Origin: Lachnospiraceae bacterium P6B14
GTDB lineage: Bacteria; Bacillota; Clostridia; Lachnospirales; Lachnospiraceae
Assembly: GCA_000687695.1 (NCBI GenBank)
Contig: JHWZ01000001.1
Span: 62,001 to 126,000, forward strand
Length of the DNA: 64,000 nt
Direction of reading: 5' to 3'
Made by a program: the position numbers and the translations under genes. Positions 16,723-25,979 of the stretch are shown in pieces (the stretch's first letter is position 1; each line of letters opens with the position of its first letter). The notes under the pieces were generated by a model, which made no database searches, was not told the DNA's origin, and saw nothing but the letters and a program-made list of their open reading frames with translations.

Positions 16723-17865
16723 TTAATCGGTCATCCACTCTCTCAGTTGCTCATATATGTCCTCCTCTTTCGGTGGACAACCCTTGATGAAGTGATCGAA
16801 GGTTCGGCAGCAGTTGCCGATGCCATAGGCTCCGTTTTTTCCTTTATGTCCCTGACCTATGGAAATCTTCGGAAGCGAGCCTCCGTTCCATAGCCCTTCG
16901 TCCTTTAGACGATACAGTACAGCAGTGAAGCATGCAAAGCAGGCACTGCAGGAATCACATTCGTCTACATCTACGGATATATCGAGATTCAGATCTCTAT
17001 GGGAAAATGCTTTCTCGTAGGGATCTTTTTTATCTGCGGAGAAGGATTTGATCACTTCGCCGTTTTCATTCAGTATACTTATCTCGGCCTTATTCAGGTC
17101 AGTGCTTCCACTGCCGAGAGCCTCTGCCATACCTACATATGAAACATCCTTTGCGCTCAGTCCGAGCAGTGAACAGGCATAGGAATCGATGAGGACAGGG
17201 TCTTTGCATACCATCACACAATCGGTCTGAAGCGGGTTGCCGCCCTCTTCGAAGTTCGGATCTCCGCATATGTGATCGACCACGATAAAATCCTGATGGA
17301 TGCCGACGCTCAGATGCGCGACAGGCTTATGCAAGCCCATGGTGTGGAAGTGTCTTTTTTCCGAATTGGGGATCAGCCCCTTCATATTTTTCAGTGCGCA
17401 GGTCATCTTTGTCTGGCAGTGTCCCTTGATGACGGGGACGTTTATCATATAATCGATGGTGTCTACGGAGTCACATATGTTGAGACTCATACCCGCGCAG
17501 TCTTTCTCGTGGAAGTGATCTTTTTGGGTGTCGATAAACTCCACATCATACTTTTCACACAGTGATTTGTAACCGCAATTAATGAAGGCTTCAGAGGTCT
17601 TATCACCGACCCATGAGCCTTCTATAATTGATATTTTTCGGAAGTTATTATTCTGAAGATATTTTATGATACCCTCGACGATCTCGGGGTGAGTAGTTGC
17701 GCCAAAGCTTGCCGGAGTCGGGGTTACCAGATTCGGTTTTATGCCGATCTGCTTGGTGGTATCGCCGATCTCGTTTGCCAGATGAGCATACTCAAGAAGA
17801 GTAGTTGTCATCTCAATATAGTCCGAGCCGTAGCGCTTTATTATTTCATTATTATTCATGTACAT
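16723..17865 (-). CDS. DUF362 family protein
   Basis: The 380-residue protein matches the DUF362 pattern: IGIKPNLVTPTPASFGATTHPEIVEGIIKYL near residue 40 (quoted core KPNLVTPTPASFGATTHPE), IIEGSWVGDKTSEAF, and VPVIKGHCQTKMTCALKNMKG in the middle. A cluster DECDSCSACFACF near residue 305 could bind a metal or an iron-sulfur centre. The biochemical role of the family is unknown. It lies 23 bases after apt with only a weak ribosome site and ends at the 39-bp repeat. apt, this gene and the 41-residue peptide gene are all enclosed by the inverted repeat pair. Confidence 0.8.
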   Translation of the reverse strand: MYMNNNEIIKRYGSDYIEMTTTLLEYAHLANEIGDTTKQIGIKPNLVTPTPASFGATTHPEIVEGIIKYLQNNNFRKISIIEGSWVGDKTSEAFINCGYKSLCEKYDVEFIDTQKDHFHEKDCAGMSLNICDSVDTIDYMINVPVIKGHCQTKMTCALKNMKGLIPNSEKRHFHTMGLHKPVAHLSVGIHQDFIVVDHICGDPNFEEGGNPLQTDCVMVCKDPVLIDSYACSLLGLSAKDVSYVGMAEALGSGSTDLNKAEISILNENGEVIKSFSADKKDPYEKAFSHRDLNLDISVDVDECDSCSACFACFTAVLYRLKDEGLWNGGSLPKISIGQGHKGKNGAYGIGNCCRTFDHFIKGCPPKEEDIYEQLREWMTD

Positions 17866-17888
17866 TTACCAGGCAGTATGATCAAATC

Positions 17889-18416
17889 TTATTTGCCTTC
17901 ATATTTGATCACTGCATCCACATCATATCCGGCAAGTTTTTTTCTTCCCTCGAGTCCTGCGAGCTCCATAAGGAAGATCACCTTTTTAACCTCCCCGCCG
18001 AGTTTCTCAACAAGGTCGATGGAAGCCTTTATGGTTCCGCCGGTTGCGATAAGGTCATCAACGACCACGACTTTCTGGCCTTTTTGGATGGCATCCGTGT
18101 GCATCTCAACCGTAGCCTTGCCATACTCGAGCTCGTAACTCTGCTCGATGGTCTCACATGGAAGCTTGCCTTTTTTTCTGACGAGAACAAAAGGCTTTCC
18201 GAGTGCGTATGCGAGAGGTGCGCCGAAGATGAATCCGCGGCTCTCAGCGCCCACTACCACATCGAAGTCCACTCCTTCTAAGAGCTTTAAGAGCTCATCG
18301 ATTGCCAGATGGAATCCCTCTGCGTCCTGCAATACGGTTGTGATATCACGAAAAATAATCCCGGGCTCCGGGAAATCAGGTATGCTTCTAACGTAATCCT
18401 CGAGTTTTTTAGCCAT
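17889..18416 (-). CDS. apt: Adenine phosphoribosyltransferase
   Basis: The 175-residue enzyme converts adenine and PRPP to AMP in purine salvage. It begins MAKKLEDYVRSIPDFPEPGI, whose RSIPDFPxPGI is the APRT signature, and has the PRPP loop VVVVDDLIATGGT near residue 120 and AGLEGRKKLAGYDV at the end. The ATG at 18416 has GGAGG eight bases upstream; an earlier ATG five codons up would place the ribosome site inside the gene. Confidence 0.96.
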   Translation of the reverse strand: MAKKLEDYVRSIPDFPEPGIIFRDITTVLQDAEGFHLAIDELLKLLEGVDFDVVVGAESRGFIFGAPLAYALGKPFVLVRKKGKLPCETIEQSYELEYGKATVEMHTDAIQKGQKVVVVDDLIATGGTIKASIDLVEKLGGEVKKVIFLMELAGLEGRKKLAGYDVDAVIKYEGK

Positions 18417-18442
18417 AACAAACTCCTCCATATCTTTTTACA

Positions 18443-18477
18443 ATATAAAACAGGAGCCTACTATACGTACGGCTCCT
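18443..18477 (-). terminator. Terminator after the 41-residue peptide gene
   Basis: On the minus strand AGGAGCC and GGCTCCT form a 7-bp stem with a 12-base loop, then GTTTTAT. It lies between the small peptide gene and apt. Confidence 0.7.
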
Positions 18478-18490
18478 TGATCAACAATTA

Positions 18491-18616
18491 TCACTCGTCG
18501 TCGATGGTATCCTTAACAGCGCCACCAATCACCGAAGAAACAACCGATGCAACTACGATGACCGCGATGATAGCAATCCCTACGACAACTCCGATTCCGA
18601 TAAAGATCTCTGACAT
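18491..18616 (-). CDS. Small single-span membrane protein (41 residues)
   Basis: The frame from the ATG at 18616 codes for MSEIFIGIGVVVGIAIIAVI followed by VVASVVSSVIGGAVKDTIDDE: one long hydrophobic helix with glycines, then an acidic tail. AAAGGGA stands five to eight bases before the start. A terminator follows and four tandem hairpins precede it, which suggests an own transcript. I do not recognise the family. It could be a small membrane regulator or toxin-like peptide, but no antitoxin RNA or partner is apparent. Confidence 0.55.
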   Translation of the reverse strand: MSEIFIGIGVVVGIAIIAVIVVASVVSSVIGGAVKDTIDDE

Positions 18617-18630
18617 AATTTCCCTTTCAT

Positions 18631-18751
18631 GCCGGGTGTTTTCCCCGGCAGCGCATGTGTGCCTCGAGCACACATGTCGCATCATGGGCTGCTTTGTGCA
18701 CCGCACAAACAGCCGTGTGAAAAATCGGCATATCAATGCGATTTTTCACAC
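18631..18751 (-). repeat. Array of four tandem hairpins upstream of the small membrane peptide
   Basis: Four separate hairpins follow one another: GCCGGGTG/CCCCGGC (18631-18649); GCGCATGTGTGC around TCGA with its partner arm to 18680; GGCTG-TTTGTGC/GCACAAA-CAGCC (18687-18714); and GTGTGAAAAATCG...CGATTTTTCACAC (18715-18751, stem about 13 bp). Loops are short and the spacers only 0-6 bases. Confidence 0.8.
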
Positions 18752-18801
18752 TACCCTCCATGCTACAATATTCCTGACACTGATTGTACCACGTTTCAAG
18801 A

Positions 18802-18840
18802 GAAAAATCAATCAAAAACTGAATGATTTTGATTGATTTT
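18802..18840. repeat. 39-bp repeat, copy 2
   Basis: Exact reverse complement of 16675-16713 over 39 bases. It lies five bases from the 342-bp nested palindrome. Confidence 0.85.
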
Positions 18841-18845
18841 CTCAT

Positions 18846-19187
18846 GTGGAAGCAGAGCTCGTTCCGACTTTTTCCAGATTATATGCTTTTTAGTCGGAAG
18901 TCATTTCAATTATTCCGAGATTAAAAAGAGCGGAAACAAAGACGCTTCCGACTAAAGTTCAAAAAAGATAATAAAGTCGGAGTTTTTTCTAAAAGAACTA
19001 CTCTATCATCCAAAAATACCATCCCAATATCATTAAAACACAAAAAAAGTTCCGACTAAATCATGCTTTTTTCATGATTAGTCGGAACATGAGTTGTTTC
19101 CATACACGTACACTTAAGTCGCCTCTTGAATTCTTCCGACCAAAAGCTAGCTTTTGCCAAAAAAGTCGGAACCGAGTCTGCTTCCAC
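18846..19187. repeat. 342-bp nested palindromic element with eight TTCCGAC-type half-sites
   Basis: The ends are 24-base inverted arms that differ by a single shifted base (GTGGAAGCAGAGCTCG... at 18846 and ...CGAGTCTGCTTCCAC at 19187). Inside are four inverted pairs of TTCCGAC(T)/AGTCGGAA: 18862/18892, 18946/18975, 19050/19079 and 19134/19164. The third pair is a near-perfect 17-bp hairpin (GTTCCGACTAAATCATG). The fourth encloses the perfect palindrome CAAAAGCTAGCTTTTG. The element is AT-rich, non-coding and has no clear target duplication. Confidence 0.85.
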
Positions 19188-19305
19188 TGATCTTCTGCGC
19201 CCTCAGGCTTCGCTACAGGTCATGTCTGACAGACAATTGCCGAACGAGGTCAGACGAGTGGTGCCTGTCGATATGCCTGGCCCCGCAGAACGTGCTTTGA
19301 TTCCC

Positions 19306-21690
19306 CTACGCGATAAATCGGATATCCGTCAGCGCGCACTGATCACCCGTTATCGCAACCTTGATATCCTCAAGTTTGTTCTCCAGATAGATAGTACTCT
19401 TGATATCTATCCCACCGTTCATCGTATGCATGATGATCCTGTTGTTCTTGCGCCTGATATTAACCTTGCACTCATATCCCTTTTTATTAACTTCCTTCCA
19501 TTTATCCCAATTCTCAAAGGTATCATCTTTTTTGGTTTCAGTCATACTCCTTGCGCTTCCGCCACTCTCGACGACCTCACCATCCAGTCGAACGATCGCG
19601 ATCTCCTCGTAATTCTTTCCATGAACATGATTATCCTCCGCTTTGAAAAATACCAAAAACGGACAATGCCACACAAGGTTGGCGGCGGGCAGCGTCATGG
19701 TATGGAATGCGATCTCCATGCCATCCGTGATACTCATGCCATCAGTAGCGGCTGAAAAATAACTGTCTACCTGGATATTCGGTACATCTCCGACCATACG
19801 ATCGATATATGTGATCTCATCAGCGATGCGCGTGATCTCTCCCTCCTTCGCGATAACACCTGTCGTATCGGTTTCGATATCCATTATATGACAATGCTCG
19901 CCGGTGATCGAGATAAACGAAAAACCGGAGCTGTCCTGCAAAGCCACGATAAGCTCTGACTGCATATCTCCTCCCGTCAGGCAAATACGAATATGATCCT
20001 TTACCCGCACAGCCTCGATCATATACTCACCCGCATCCGGCGCAGCGTAAGTATCCCCGGAGATCTCATTTGTATCCATCTTCATGTTTCTGGCTCTGGT
20101 ACATATCATATGACCATCAAACCACGCCTCTCCATACTCCTGATAATGATTTATGGATATGGATCCGGCGGACATATGAACTCTACCGTCAAGCGAATCA
20201 AATATGATGATAGAGGGTGCTGAGAACTGGTTCTCCTCTTTTTTGTCTTCCTCATATCTGAAGGTGATCCTTCTCACCTCTTCGTTTATGGGGATGCCCT
20301 TCGTATACCTGCTCCTGTAGAAGTCGCATCTTATCTCATTCTCAAGCTCATTCGTCTCATCCTCATGATGTTCTCTGAGCATATAGTCGGTATCCGTATC
20401 GATCATCTCGATAAGAGCCTTTGTAAAGGATGGATCCAGACGTCTGCCGGTCATCTTTACAACTTCTTCCCTTATAATCTGCTGTGGCAGAGGATCTCTG
20501 TCCTTTCTGATGGAAGACATCTCATCATACACATCTGCCACCGCAACTATCCTCGCCAGCTCAGGTATATCTTCTCCCGCAAGCTTCTCCGGAAAACCGG
20601 TTCCGTCATACCACTCGTGGTGATATCCCGCTCCATCCTGAAGATAAGGAAACTCCTTGATCTCATTCAGGATCTCCTTTCCCCTGATCACGTGCTCATC
20701 GAAAGCGACCATCTCATCCTCTGTCAGATTATCTCTCTTTCTCAGGATCCTGTCAGGCAGGGCGATCTTTCCAACGTCATGCAGAAGTCCCGAAAAATAA
20801 GCCGCCTCACTTTCTTCGGCACTCTTTCCCGATATTATCGAGATGCGTTTAGCATAATCAGCGACTCTGGCCGCATGCCCTTTTGTGTTTTCATCCTTCG
20901 CATCGATCGCACTGACAAATGCGGTTACTATCTGACGAAACAGATCAAATATCGCATGCTCCTCATTTTTGATGAGTTCCATTTCTTTTTGAAGCGTTTT
21001 ATCAAGTGTACTGTTTACATCAATGAGTGCAAACATATAGAGCAGGATCACCATACATGCTATCGCAAGATCAGTTAGTATCAGCCCGTAAGTGAAAACC
21101 TGAATAACAGACGCCGCAATCGGAACGAGTGGGAATAACAACAAAGAAACACGGATCCCCTCATGCAACCTTTTGTAGTATTGTATAATGAATGAAAGCT
21201 GTATCGCAAGCACTAAAAACGGCACTATATAACTGATTAAAAATGCGGGTGCTCTTTGATAAGAATTACTTGCATCAAACGTGTAATATAGTCCTGTAAA
21301 CTGTGATATTATTACCATCACACCACCCAGGATAAGGATAATCGAAGACACCTTTAACCGTTTTGGGACGACCAAAATATCTTCATTATCGGTAAACACA
21401 TCAGTAAGATACATATTGAAGAAATAGATGACCGCGATAGTCAAAAAGAAAATCGAAAAATTGCATATCCTTGACATCAAAAATCCTGCGGAAGAACTGT
21501 CACCGTCAAAGTAGTTTGCACCTATTTCAAACAAAAGCATACAGGTGGCACAGACCTCTATAAGAAACAATGATCTTTTTTTGGTTTTGGAAAGACTCTT
21601 TGAAATCAGCACAAAAAGCGCGCAGATAGCACAGGCTCCGCTAAATGCAAGCATTATATTCATCTGATGACTTCTTAGAAACTCCATCAT
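19306..21690 (-). CDS. Seven-helix membrane HD-GYP protein (putative c-di-GMP phosphodiesterase)
   Basis: The 794-residue protein has seven N-terminal membrane helices (to about residue 225), a linker, then an HD-GYP domain. The domain has GHAARVADYAKRIS, LLHDVGKIALPD (the HD pair) and YHHEWYDGTGFPEKL, where the GYP motif is GFP. A C-terminal half of about 340 residues is beta-rich and shared with the protein at 28265-30643. HD-GYP enzymes cut cyclic di-GMP. The F in place of Y may be tolerated. It starts ATGATG after AAGGAG that lies in the last codons of the hybrid kinase gene, so the two are in one operon. Confidence 0.88.
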   Translation of the reverse strand: MMEFLRSHQMNIMLAFSGACAICALFVLISKSLSKTKKRSLFLIEVCATCMLLFEIGANYFDGDSSSAGFLMSRICNFSIFFLTIAVIYFFNMYLTDVFTDNEDILVVPKRLKVSSIILILGGVMVIISQFTGLYYTFDASNSYQRAPAFLISYIVPFLVLAIQLSFIIQYYKRLHEGIRVSLLLFPLVPIAASVIQVFTYGLILTDLAIACMVILLYMFALIDVNSTLDKTLQKEMELIKNEEHAIFDLFRQIVTAFVSAIDAKDENTKGHAARVADYAKRISIISGKSAEESEAAYFSGLLHDVGKIALPDRILRKRDNLTEDEMVAFDEHVIRGKEILNEIKEFPYLQDGAGYHHEWYDGTGFPEKLAGEDIPELARIVAVADVYDEMSSIRKDRDPLPQQIIREEVVKMTGRRLDPSFTKALIEMIDTDTDYMLREHHEDETNELENEIRCDFYRSRYTKGIPINEEVRRITFRYEEDKKEENQFSAPSIIIFDSLDGRVHMSAGSISINHYQEYGEAWFDGHMICTRARNMKMDTNEISGDTYAAPDAGEYMIEAVRVKDHIRICLTGGDMQSELIVALQDSSGFSFISITGEHCHIMDIETDTTGVIAKEGEITRIADEITYIDRMVGDVPNIQVDSYFSAATDGMSITDGMEIAFHTMTLPAANLVWHCPFLVFFKAEDNHVHGKNYEEIAIVRLDGEVVESGGSARSMTETKKDDTFENWDKWKEVNKKGYECKVNIRRKNNRIIMHTMNGGIDIKSTIYLENKLEDIKVAITGDQCALTDIRFIA

Positions 21691-21695
21691 TTAGT

Positions 21696-24600
21696 CTACT
21701 CCTTGATAACCTCTGCCATTTTGTCCCACTCTACATTCTTCAAATGCCTTGTAAGTTTTTCAATCTTTTCTCTGTCCGCATCCGGCAGACGATACTCCTT
21801 CAGCTCGTCGAGTATCATCTCTGCAGAATCAAAATCCATCATGGGGATGACATCGTTAAGCTCACGGTAAGCATCTTTAAGCATTTGTTCCGATATCTCC
21901 GGGAGGTCTTTATTCTCCTCCCCACCCTCAGGCGCATGGATAGGTGCAAGCTTCTCCTTGAAAGACTGGAGGTCTGCAAGAAGCTTGTCTGTATTCTCAT
22001 TTATCGTGTCCATATCCTCGGCATTTCCGGCGAGCTCAAGCTTTTCAGCGAGCGCTGCCAGGTCATTCGCTCCTATGATCTTTGCAGAGCTTTTCAGCGC
22101 GTGTACCTTGACGGTATACATCTTTATATCTTTGTTTTCATATGAGTTTTTGATGATCTCGGTACTGGAATCAATAGTATCAAAAAATGTCCCGAGAGCA
22201 TCAATATATGACGTTACCCCACCGGATACCCGGATACCGTCTTCCACGTTTATATCCGCTATCTCGCGTACCCAGTTCATCTCCTCCGGAAGACCCTTTT
22301 CATCCTCTGCCTGCATGTCAGCAGCGGGAGTCATCATGATATTCTCCGGGATGTGCTTCATGATCGCCTGCTCCAGAGCTCTGGAGTCTATCGGCTTTGC
22401 AAGATAGCCGGTAAAGCCCTTTTCGGTATAGAACTTAGAACCAAGTGCAGCGTTCGCGGTCAGTGCGTACACGGGCAGATCTTTGTTTGTCTCCCTGATC
22501 TTCGCAAGCGTCTCTACACCATCCATACCCGGCATCATATGATCCAAAAGAACGACGTCAAAATTGCCGTATTTGATTTTTTCAAGACAGTCTTCGCCGC
22601 TCTCGGATGTAGTCACAAACACCTTGGTAGCTTTTAAAAGATTTCTTATAACATTTAAGTTCATCTCATTGTCATCGACCACAAGCACCTCTGCATCCGG
22701 CGCGATAAACTGTGGAACATACGGTCCTCTTGCAGTCTCTTCCTCATGTTCCTTGAACTCTCCTATGCCTTCCTCATCTACTATCTTTTGATCAATTGTC
22801 AATATGAACTCGGATCCTTCTCCGTACTCACTTTCGCACCAGAGCCTGCCGTTCATAAGCTCCACAAAACGTCTCGAGATGTCGAGCCCCAGGCCCGTTC
22901 CCTGGATGCCGGTATTCTTTTCCTCATCCAGTCTCTCATACGCCACAAAAAGCTTGTCGAGATCTTCTTTTTTTACACCGATACCGGTATCCTTAACGGA
23001 TATCCTTATGGAGCATGTATCTCCTTCTATGTTTTCAACGGACGCATTCAGTGAGAACCCTCCGACGCTCGTATATTTGAGAGCATTTGTAAGGAGATTA
23101 AGAACCACCTGACGTATTTTTTCATTATCACCGTGGAGGATACTAGGCATTTTTTCATCAATGTTTACATCAAAGCGGAGTTCCTTTTGCTCGGCACGAA
23201 CACGTATCATGGTAACAAGTGCACGGAAAAGATCCACCGTGTTGTAATCCTGCTCTACCAGATGCATTTTACCGGACTCTATCTTTGACATATCGAGGAT
23301 ATCATTGATGAGTCCGAGGAGCGACTCCGAAGCAGTACGTATATCAATAGCGTAGTTGACAACGGACATAAAGTAATTCTTCGGTACTCCGTCCGCATTT
23401 TCTCTGAGGAGCATCTCATCCATACCCATGATGGTATTGATCGGAGTACGGATCTCGTGAGACATGTTTGCGAGGAATCTCGACTTCGCCATATTGGCCT
23501 GCTCTGCCTCCTCTTTTGCCGCACGGATCTCCAAATACTGTCTTCTGACGATAGTTGAGGTCATCAATCTCCATACCAAAAATCCTACTACTATCAGCAA
23601 AAACAATACTCCGATTATCTGGGTCATGGGCATCTCAAAAAGGCCGGGCTTTTTGATGATATTAACGGTGTTTTCCTGCTTAACTACACCCGTTGCCGGA
23701 TCCACCACCTGCACATGAAGCTTGTAATCGCCGTACTTCAGCTCGGTGTACTCAAGCATGGAAAGCTTATCCTGCTCGACTGTGATACCTTCATCATCAC
23801 TTCCCTCTAAGTATACCCTTATGGTAGGGTTCGACATTGTATAATCAAGCGCCGATACACTTATCTGCATACGTGCAGTTCCCTTAGGGATCGTATAATC
23901 ACCTTTTTCATCGGGACTTAAGGAAGCACCATCGCAGACTACACTCTTTACGCCGAGGTAGATATCCGATGATCTGTCGAAAAAGCTGTTTATGTTCATC
24001 CTGCAAACGCCGGTCCTCTCTGCAGCGTACAGAGTACCATCTTTTTCCAGGTAGCTGAAGGAGTTTCCTGTAGGCACTCCCGGGAGTCCGTTTGCAAGTG
24101 TGAAGAGTTTGTAATTCTTCACTTCATCATTTAATAGTTCTTTTGCCTCCACACAATAAACACCGTAGGATGAAAGTATCCAAAGATTGTTGTTGTCGCC
24201 GAAGTAAATATCAAAGTTATTATTGTACGGGAAACTCTTTACATCATATACCTTTCCGTCCTTTATATATTGGATCGAGTTTGATGTTATCAGCCAGTTT
24301 ACATTTCTTTTTTCATCTCTTTTTATTCTTAGTACAACATCACTTGTAAGCCCGTCATCTCTGGTTATATCCTTTATTTTGTCACCGTCAATAACATGGA
24401 TACCATTTCCGTCTGACGCAGCATAGATACGCCCGTCGATCCCCTCCTCGACAGACAGGATTATCGTATTGGTCAAGCCATCTTTTTCGGAATAATTCTT
24501 TACAACCTTTCCGTCCTTAATAATGCTTAGTCCCGCATTTGTTCCTATGATGACAGAACCATCTTTTGCAATGGTCGCACATCTGGCTTCGTTATTTACA

Positions 24601-25952
24601 AGACCGTTTTTTGTCGTGTAATGTATCATCGAATTGTTCGACGTATAGCAAATGACACCCTTATCGTCCGAGTATGTACATATCCAAAGATTGTCTTTGT
24701 CATCTTTTGTGATGGCACGGATACGGGTTTTATCAATGTATCTGGTAAGGTCGTTCTCAACAGGCATCTCACTGTCTACGGAAAGGATCTTCAGTCCGTC
24801 ATCTGCACCGATATAAAGCAGTCCGTTTCTCACACAGGTTGCATTGACCACGGTAGGATCCATTCCCGCCTGCTTCATGATATCACGGAAATTGCTGCTC
24901 ACAACCTTCATGACACCCTGCCTTGAGGATGCGAACCAGAGATTCCCCTGGTAATCAGCGGTCATCATCTCTATGGAGTTGTCCATCGGGACATTTTTCA
25001 AAGGTTTGAAGCTGCCGGTCATGTCCAGATATCCGGCGCCCATCGTGGAACATATCCATATCCTTCCGCAGGCCTCCGTTACATGGACTATCTCGCCCTG
25101 AAGGGGTGATATGTTTATTTGTTTTAATCCGGCCTTTCCGAGGTTCGGAGTACCATGAAAAAGCTTCCCGTCAACAGTTCCTATATATATCTTTTCACCA
25201 TCCTTAGGATCGGCATATACGAAGGATACCTCACCTGTACCGAGCTTGCTGGAATAAAACTCCGCTTTTACCTCACCGTTTTCGATCCTGACAAAATCTC
25301 CGCTTCTGGTCGTGACAAAAACTCTTCCGGAAGTATCGCTGCTCATACGGGAGATGTACTGATCGTTTATAACAAGACTGTCTATTCTGTGAGGTTTCAT
25401 TTCGTCATCTATTGAGACCATTCCGCTTGAGGTACCGACAACGATGGTTCCGTTCGCACACTGAGCTATACCTCTGATCGATGATGAAGGGAGCCCGTCC
25501 TTATATGTGATACGACTGGTCTTGCCCCCGTCCATAACAACTATACCGTTATCATTCGTACCGACCCACATACGCTTATCGGTGTCCTCATATATCGAAC
25601 GCCCGCTGGTGAGACCGCCGGTAGAGTCGAATCTTTCGAAACTATTTCCGTCATAGCGAAGAATACCGCTATAGCCTCCCACCCAGATGTATCCATCCTT
25701 CGAAGCATATACGAAATTGGCATCGGATGTCGGCAGACCGTTCTCAGCATCAAAAAGCTCCGATATATAACCGACTCCCTGTATCTGACCGGTCACGGCA
25801 TATCCTCCGCCTATCAGGTTTCCGACAAAGCGGGGATCAGTGGATGACATCCTGTCCGCAACTGCAGCACGTGACGGAGCGCAGACCGTACCACACAGGA
25901 TGAGTGCTGCCGCACATGCAGATATAATCCTTTTTCTAAGGTTTCTCTTCAT
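21696..25952 (-). CDS. Hybrid histidine kinase with two-component propeller sensor, REC and Hpt
   Basis: The 1418-residue protein has a signal peptide, about a dozen Reg_prop propeller repeats (for example [21 protein letters not shown] and [13 protein letters not shown]), a Y_Y_Y-like domain near 690-760 and one membrane helix near 780. A HisKA domain follows ([18 protein letters not shown], phospho-His), then HATPase ([22 protein letters not shown]), a receiver ([23 protein letters not shown]) and a C-terminal Hpt ([15 protein letters not shown]). Unlike Bacteroides hybrid regulators there is no DNA-binding domain, so output goes through the Hpt to an unseen regulator. The external ligand is unknown, probably a glycan or nutrient. 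ATG at 25952 with GGAGG. Confidence 0.92.
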   Translation of the reverse strand: MKRNLRKRIISACAAALILCGTVCAPSRAAVADRMSSTDPRFVGNLIGGGYAVTGQIQGVGYISELFDAENGLPTSDANFVYASKDGYIWVGGYSGILRYDGNSFERFDSTGGLTSGRSIYEDTDKRMWVGTNDNGIVVMDGGKTSRITYKDGLPSSSIRGIAQCANGTIVVGTSSGMVSIDDEMKPHRIDSLVINDQYISRMSSDTSGRVFVTTRSGDFVRIENGEVKAEFYSSKLGTGEVSFVYADPKDGEKIYIGTVDGKLFHGTPNLGKAGLKQINISPLQGEIVHVTEACGRIWICSTMGAGYLDMTGSFKPLKNVPMDNSIEMMTADYQGNLWFASSRQGVMKVVSSNFRDIMKQAGMDPTVVNATCVRNGLLYIGADDGLKILSVDSEMPVENDLTRYIDKTRIRAITKDDKDNLWICTYSDDKGVICYTSNNSMIHYTTKNGLVNNEARCATIAKDGSVIIGTNAGLSIIKDGKVVKNYSEKDGLTNTIILSVEEGIDGRIYAASDGNGIHVIDGDKIKDITRDDGLTSDVVLRIKRDEKRNVNWLITSNSIQYIKDGKVYDVKSFPYNNNFDIYFGDNNNLWILSSYGVYCVEAKELLNDEVKNYKLFTLANGLPGVPTGNSFSYLEKDGTLYAAERTGVCRMNINSFFDRSSDIYLGVKSVVCDGASLSPDEKGDYTIPKGTARMQISVSALDYTMSNPTIRVYLEGSDDEGITVEQDKLSMLEYTELKYGDYKLHVQVVDPATGVVKQENTVNIIKKPGLFEMPMTQIIGVLFLLIVVGFLVWRLMTSTIVRRQYLEIRAAKEEAEQANMAKSRFLANMSHEIRTPINTIMGMDEMLLRENADGVPKNYFMSVVNYAIDIRTASESLLGLINDILDMSKIESGKMHLVEQDYNTVDLFRALVTMIRVRAEQKELRFDVNIDEKMPSILHGDNEKIRQVVLNLLTNALKYTSVGGFSLNASVENIEGDTCSIRISVKDTGIGVKKEDLDKLFVAYERLDEEKNTGIQGTGLGLDISRRFVELMNGRLWCESEYGEGSEFILTIDQKIVDEEGIGEFKEHEEETARGPYVPQFIAPDAEVLVVDDNEMNLNVIRNLLKATKVFVTTSESGEDCLEKIKYGNFDVVLLDHMMPGMDGVETLAKIRETNKDLPVYALTANAALGSKFYTEKGFTGYLAKPIDSRALEQAIMKHIPENIMMTPAADMQAEDEKGLPEEMNWVREIADINVEDGIRVSGGVTSYIDALGTFFDTIDSSTEIIKNSYENKDIKMYTVKVHALKSSAKIIGANDLAALAEKLELAGNAEDMDTINENTDKLLADLQSFKEKLAPIHAPEGGEENKDLPEISEQMLKDAYRELNDVIPMMDFDSAEMILDELKEYRLPDADREKIEKLTRHLKNVEWDKMAEVIKE

Positions 25953-25979
25953 CAATATCCTCCGATCAAAATGCCTTGA

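Larger units (their letters stand above)
18617..19305. other. Gene-free 690-base stretch, filled with hairpins
   Basis: No convincing gene is present. It holds, from left to right, the four-hairpin array (18631-18751), a candidate promoter region, the second copy of the 39-bp repeat (18802-18840), the 342-bp nested palindrome (18846-19187) and about 110 bases after it, next to the HD-GYP stop codon, in which I see nothing definite. Open frames crossing it contain the hairpins and look like chance. Confidence 0.8.

Noticed and set aside
18846-19187. CRISPR array
   Set aside because: The repeated TTCCGAC boxes are short, inverted and unevenly spaced, without spacers of equal length and without cas genes.
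18846-19187. Intact insertion sequence
   Set aside because: There is no transposase frame and no clear target duplication next to the inverted ends; at most a non-autonomous element.
19126-19755. Plus-strand reading frame at the end of the nested palindrome
   Set aside because: Most of it is antisense to the HD-GYP gene and its first part is hairpin sequence; no family resemblance.
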